DNA of 64,000 nucleotides from Bradyrhizobium sp. SZCCT0153 (GTDB lineage: Bacteria > Pseudomonadota > Alphaproteobacteria > Rhizobiales > Xanthobacteraceae): positions 1-64,000 of the forward strand of contig NZ_JAFCKS010000015.1 in assembly GCF_018129995.1 (NCBI RefSeq), in the 5' to 3' direction. Position 1 is the first letter of the stretch, and each line of letters opens with the position of its first letter. A program made the position numbers and the translations under genes. Positions 60,234 to 64,000 of this stretch are shown here, in pieces. A model generated the notes under the pieces. It was not told the origin of the DNA and did no database searches. It was given only the letters and a program-made list of their open reading frames with translations.

Positions 60234-61910
60234 TCAACCTTTGGCGACTTCTTTCGCGAACGTATCGCGCAGGCCGATGGTCCGCGAGAACACCGGCTTG
60301 CCCGGCGTCGAGTCCTTGTCGCGCACGAAATAGCCCTGGCGCTCGAACTGCATCGGCTCGGTTGAATTGCTCTCCGCGACCGAGACCTCGACTCGGGCAT
60401 CAGCCAGGATCTCCAGCGACTGCGGATTGAGGTCGGCCGCGAAGTTCGAGGCGTCCGGGCTCGGATTGGCGAACAGCTGGTTGTAGATGCGGATCTCCGC
60501 AGGCACCGAATTTGCCGCCGGCAGCCAATGCATGGTCGCCTTGACCTTGCGGCCATCGGGTGCGTTGCCGCCCTTGGTCGCAGGATCATAGGTGCAGCGC
60601 AGCTCCACAACCTCGCCGCTATCGTTCTTGATCACGCCGGTGCACTTGATGAAGTAAGCATAGCGCAGCCGCACCTCGTTGCCCGGCGACAGGCGGAAGA
60701 ACTTCTTCGGCGGGTTCTCCATGAAGTCGTCCTGCTCGATATAGAGCTCACGGCCGAACGTGATCTTGCGCGTGCCGGCGGAAGGATCGTCCGGGTGGTT
60801 GATCGCCTCGAGCTCTTCGGTCTGCCCTTCCGGATAGTTCTCGATCACCACTTTCAGCGGCCGCAGCACGCCCATGCGGCGCTGCGACGTCCGGTTCAGC
60901 TCCTCGCGGATGCAGAACTCCAGCATGCCGACGTCGACCACGCTGTTGGCCTTGGCCACGCCGATGCGCTTGACGAATTCGCGAAGGGCTGCCGGCGGCA
61001 CGCCGCGGCGGCGCATCCCCGCCATGGTCGGCATGCGCGGATCGTCCCAGCCCGCGACATGGCCCTCGCGCACGAGCTGGGTCAGCACGCGCTTGGACAG
61101 CAGCGTGTAGGTCAGGTTCAGCCGTGCGAATTCGTACTGGTGCGGCTTGGACGGCACCGGCAGCTTCTCGATGAACCAGTCGTAGAGCGGACGATGATCC
61201 TCGAACTCCAGCGTGCAGATCGAATGCGTGATACCCTCGATCGCGTCCGACTGGCCGTGGGCATAATCGTAGCTCGGATAGATGCTCCATTTGGTGCCGG
61301 TGCGCGGATGGTGCGCATGCAGGATGCGGTACAGCACGGGATCGCGCAGATTGATGTTGCCCGCGCCCATGTCGATCTTGGCCCGCAGCACGCGTGCACC
61401 ATTCGGGAATTCGCCGGCTTTCATGCGGCGGAACAGGTCGAGATTCTCGTCCACGCTGCGGTCGCGGAACGGCGAGTTCTTGCCGGGCTCGGTCAGCGTG
61501 CCGCGCGAGGTGCGGATCTCCTCCTGGGTCTGGTCGTCGACATAGGCGAGCCCGTCGCCGATCAGCTTCTCCGCCCATTCATACAGGCGGTCGAAATAGT
61601 CCGAGGCGAAGAACAGGTTCTTGCCCCAGTCGAAGCCGAGCCAGCGCACGTCGGCCTGGATGGAATCGATATATTCCTGCTCTTCCTTGACCGGGTTGGT
61701 GTCGTCGAAGCGCAGATGGCAGCGGCCTGGAAACTCCTGGGCGATGCCGAAATTGAGCGCGATCGACTTGGCGTGGCCGATATGCAGGTAGCCGTTCGGC
61801 TCCGGCGGGAACCGGGTCACGATCTCCTGGTATTTGGCCTGATCGAGATCGGCCTGGATGATGTCACGAATGAAATCGCGCCCAACCTCAGTCGCCACCG
61901 GTTCTGTCAT
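60234..61910 (-). CDS. glnS: glutaminyl-tRNA synthetase
   Basis: The 558-residue class I synthetase has the HIGH-like motif YLHIGHAKSIALNFG and a KMSKS-like LLSKRVLTQLV, with DDTNPVKEEQEY. It charges tRNA-Gln directly. Its presence together with gltX in one window fits an organism with both enzymes. It is divergent from gltX; the promoter lies in 61911-62065. Confidence 0.95.
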   Translation of the reverse strand: MTEPVATEVGRDFIRDIIQADLDQAKYQEIVTRFPPEPNGYLHIGHAKSIALNFGIAQEFPGRCHLRFDDTNPVKEEQEYIDSIQADVRWLGFDWGKNLFFASDYFDRLYEWAEKLIGDGLAYVDDQTQEEIRTSRGTLTEPGKNSPFRDRSVDENLDLFRRMKAGEFPNGARVLRAKIDMGAGNINLRDPVLYRILHAHHPRTGTKWSIYPSYDYAHGQSDAIEGITHSICTLEFEDHRPLYDWFIEKLPVPSKPHQYEFARLNLTYTLLSKRVLTQLVREGHVAGWDDPRMPTMAGMRRRGVPPAALREFVKRIGVAKANSVVDVGMLEFCIREELNRTSQRRMGVLRPLKVVIENYPEGQTEELEAINHPDDPSAGTRKITFGRELYIEQDDFMENPPKKFFRLSPGNEVRLRYAYFIKCTGVIKNDSGEVVELRCTYDPATKGGNAPDGRKVKATMHWLPAANSVPAEIRIYNQLFANPSPDASNFAADLNPQSLEILADARVEVSVAESNSTEPMQFERQGYFVRDKDSTPGKPVFSRTIGLRDTFAKEVAKG

Positions 61911-62065
61911 TGCGAAAATCCTGTAGGGAAATCAGCGGTCCTTCTGCCAAATTCACTTGGCTGAGCCAAGGGCTTAAGCAAGGCCTCGGCGGTCCGCTGC
62001 CGGGCTTTAGTTATGCTCCGGTCCTGTTATATACCACCGCCTCCAATGCATAGGCCCTGCCAAGA

Positions 62066-63493
62066 ATGACCGATTCCGTCGTCACCCGCTTCGCTCCCTC
62101 CCCGACCGGCTTCCTCCATATCGGGGGCGCCCGCACGGCGCTGTTCAACTGGCTCTATGCGAAGAAGCACGGCGGCAAGATGCTGCTGCGGATCGAGGAC
62201 ACCGACCGGGAGCGCTCCACGGAGGCGGCGATCGGCGCCATCCTCGACGGCTTGAAATGGCTGGAGCTCGGCTGGGATGGCGACGTCATCTACCAGTTCA
62301 GCCGCGCGGCCCGTCACCGCGAGGTCGCCGAGCAGCTGCTCGCCGACGGCAAGGCCTATCGCTGCTACGCCACCGCCGAGGAGCTGACCGCGATGCGCGA
62401 GAAGGCGCGCGCGGAGGGCCGCACCCGCCTCTATGACGGCCTATGGCGCGACCGCGATCCGGCCACCGCACCTTCCGACGTCAAGCCCACCATCCGCCTG
62501 CGGGCGCCGCAGACCGGCGAGACCGTGATCGAGGACCAGGTCCAGGGCCGCGTGGTTTGGCAGAACGAAAATCTCGACGACCTCGTGCTGCTGCGCGGCG
62601 ACGGCAACCCGACCTACATGCTCGCGGTGGTGGTCGACGACCACGACATGGGCGTCACCCACGTCATCCGCGGCGACGACCATCTGATCAACGCCGCACG
62701 CCAGAAGCAGATCTACGATGCGATGGGCTGGGCTCTGCCGAGCATGTCCCACATCCCGCTGATCCACGGCCCGGACGGCTCGAAGCTCTCCAAGCGGCAC
62801 GGCGCGCTCGGCGTCGATGCCTACCGCGCCATGGGATACCTCCCGGCCGCGCTCCGCAACTATCTCGTCCGGCTCGGCTGGAGCCATGGCGACCAGGAGA
62901 TTTTCTCGACCGAGGAGATGATCGCGGCGTTCGACCTCGCCAGCGTCGGCCGCGCCGCCGCGCGCTTCGATTTCGCCAAGCTGGAAAACCTCAACGGCCA
63001 CTACATCCGCCACGCCGACGATCAATCACTCGTGAAGATGTTCGAGGACGTGCTCGACCACGTCGTGCCCAGCCGCGACGAGCTTAAGGCCAAGTTGAAC
63101 GACACCACGCGCGCACAGCTCCTGAAGGCCATGCCGGCCCTGAAGGAGCGCGCCAAGACACTGATCGAGCTGATCGACAGCGCCTATTTCATCTTCGCCG
63201 ACCGGCCGCTGGAGCTCGATCCGAAGGCGGCAGCGCTGCTGACGCCCGACAACCGCAAGCTGATCGGCCAGCTACATTCCGCGCTGGAGAAAGTCGCAAC
63301 ATGGAGCGGCGCCAGTACGGAAGCCGCGCTGCGCGCCTTTGCCGAGGAAAATAGTCTCAAGCTCGGCGCGGTCGCCCAACCCTTGCGGGCCGCGCTGACC
63401 GGACGGTCGACGTCGCCTGGTATTTTTGAGGTTTTGGACGTCCTCGGACGCCAGGAAAGCCTGGGTCGGCTTGGGGATCAGGCCAAGGACTAG
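62066..63493 (+). CDS. gltX: glutamyl-tRNA synthetase
   Basis: The 475-residue class I synthetase has the motif SPTGFLHIGGARTALFN and the KMSKS-like KLSKRHGA, with DTDRERS. It charges tRNA-Glu. The ATG at 62066 is clear; a TATATA patch about 30 bases upstream may be the -10 box. It is divergent from glnS and followed by gltA 169 bases later. Confidence 0.96.
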   Translation: MTDSVVTRFAPSPTGFLHIGGARTALFNWLYAKKHGGKMLLRIEDTDRERSTEAAIGAILDGLKWLELGWDGDVIYQFSRAARHREVAEQLLADGKAYRCYATAEELTAMREKARAEGRTRLYDGLWRDRDPATAPSDVKPTIRLRAPQTGETVIEDQVQGRVVWQNENLDDLVLLRGDGNPTYMLAVVVDDHDMGVTHVIRGDDHLINAARQKQIYDAMGWALPSMSHIPLIHGPDGSKLSKRHGALGVDAYRAMGYLPAALRNYLVRLGWSHGDQEIFSTEEMIAAFDLASVGRAAARFDFAKLENLNGHYIRHADDQSLVKMFEDVLDHVVPSRDELKAKLNDTTRAQLLKAMPALKERAKTLIELIDSAYFIFADRPLELDPKAAALLTPDNRKLIGQLHSALEKVATWSGASTEAALRAFAEENSLKLGAVAQPLRAALTGRSTSPGIFEVLDVLGRQESLGRLGDQAKD

Positions 63494-63662
63494 GCCAAGG
63501 ACCAGACTACGACGTAAGTCGACCATGCACGGCGCCATCTTGCAGCGCACACAGCAATAATATACCCATCTCCACGGTACTTCTGGAACATCCGGCCTGC
63601 CCCATCATCTCTTTTGGGGCCTTCCGGGTCCGGCCCGTTTCACCACACATCGGGGACCTCTG

Positions 63663-64000
63663 ATGGACGCAAAAGCAAGCAATAAGACCGCCACGCTGAC
63701 GGTCGGAAACAAGAATTACGATCTCCCGATCCACAGCGGCAGCGTCGGGCCTGATGTCGTCGATATCGGCAAGCTCTACGGCCAGTCCGGCCTGTTCACC
63801 TACGATCCCGGCTTCACGTCCACTGCGAGCTGCCAGTCCAAGATCACCTATATCGACGGCGACGCGGGCGTGCTGGAATACCGCGGCTACCCGATCGAGC
63901 AGCTCGCCGAGAACGGCGACTTCCTGGAGACCTGCTATCTCCTGCTCTACGGGGACCTGCCGACCGCCGCGCAGAAGAAGGATTTCGACGACCGCGTGAT
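63663..64000 (+). CDS. gltA: citrate synthase, N-terminal part (cut by window edge)
   Basis: The first 112 codons of a type II citrate synthase are seen: MDAKASNKTATLTVG, the ITYIDGDAGVLEYRGYPIEQLAE motif and CYLLLYGDLPT. The full enzyme (about 430 residues) condenses acetyl-CoA with oxaloacetate, the entry step of the citrate cycle fed by the pdh complex encoded upstream. The gene runs off the window at 64000. Confidence 0.95.
   Translation, partial: MDAKASNKTATLTVGNKNYDLPIHSGSVGPDVVDIGKLYGQSGLFTYDPGFTSTASCQSKITYIDGDAGVLEYRGYPIEQLAENGDFLETCYLLLYGDLPTAAQKKDFDDRV

Overview
The window is high-GC chromosomal DNA from an alphaproteobacterium, most probably Bradyrhizobium or a close relative. Evidence: the operon content and order (pdhA-pdhB-pdhC-lpd with lipoyl domains on both E1beta and E2; ftsB and eno nearby; kdsA-pyrG-secG-tpiA; ppiD, trpD-trpC-moaC, moeA-lexA, comEC, gltX-gltA), an alphaproteobacterial LexA box (GAAC-N7-GAAC) before lexA, a FixK/FNR-like box, a glutaminase-STAS-cNMP fusion, many small Cys-rich conserved proteins, and two dispersed repeats of a kind I associate with Rhizobiales. 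No rRNA, tRNA or CRISPR array was seen.

Region by region. 1-7.7 kb: small hypothetical proteins (several with zinc-ribbon-like Cys pairs), a membrane-bound class III adenylate/guanylate cyclase, a soluble lytic transglycosylase, and a cluster of Cys-rich small genes with non-ATG starts. 8.1-11.7 kb: a four-PAS histidine kinase coupled to a FixJ/LuxR-type regulator and a single-domain receiver. 11.8-20.5 kb (all minus): TctC-type binding protein, threonine synthase, and the pyruvate dehydrogenase operon, which also carries a DUF5076 gene and a yeast-type cytosine deaminase gene. 20.7-28.3 kb (minus): aldehyde dehydrogenase with an AAA-less AcoR-like regulator, FtsB, flavin reductase, MBL hydrolase, zinc-type dehydrogenase, enolase. 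28.4-36.7 kb: queF, the glutaminase fusion, MFS carrier, kdsA, NIPSNAP, pyrG, secG, tpiA. 36.9-41.3 kb (plus): ppiD, trpD, trpC, moaC. 41.3-50.3 kb: an accessory-looking block (orphan Flp pilin, GGDEF-EAL protein, TetR/EamA pair with matching operators, CtpA protease, lactate-type oxidase, HAD phosphatase, micro-ORFs). 50.4-57.1 kb: moeA, lexA, small secreted and hypothetical proteins, a triple-repeat GAF-like protein, comEC. 57.15-59.49 kb: a complete IS1595-family element with three passenger genes, perfect 25-bp terminal inverted repeats and an 8-bp target duplication. 59.5-64 kb: DUF2171, NTF2-like protein, glnS, gltX and the start of gltA.

The best candidates for something not yet described are (i) the IS1595 element, whose own -35 box lies in its terminal repeat, whose leader hairpin should silence transposase translation from read-through RNA, and whose passenger genes have divergent start codons sharing the four bases CATG; (ii) the Cys-rich micro-gene cluster at 6.5-7.7 kb, with paralogues of identical Cys spacing coupled by a GTGA overlap to a secreted Cys protein; and (iii) a TetR/EamA unit with two matching GACC-N4-GGTC operators. 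These are read directly from the sequence; their functions are inferred.
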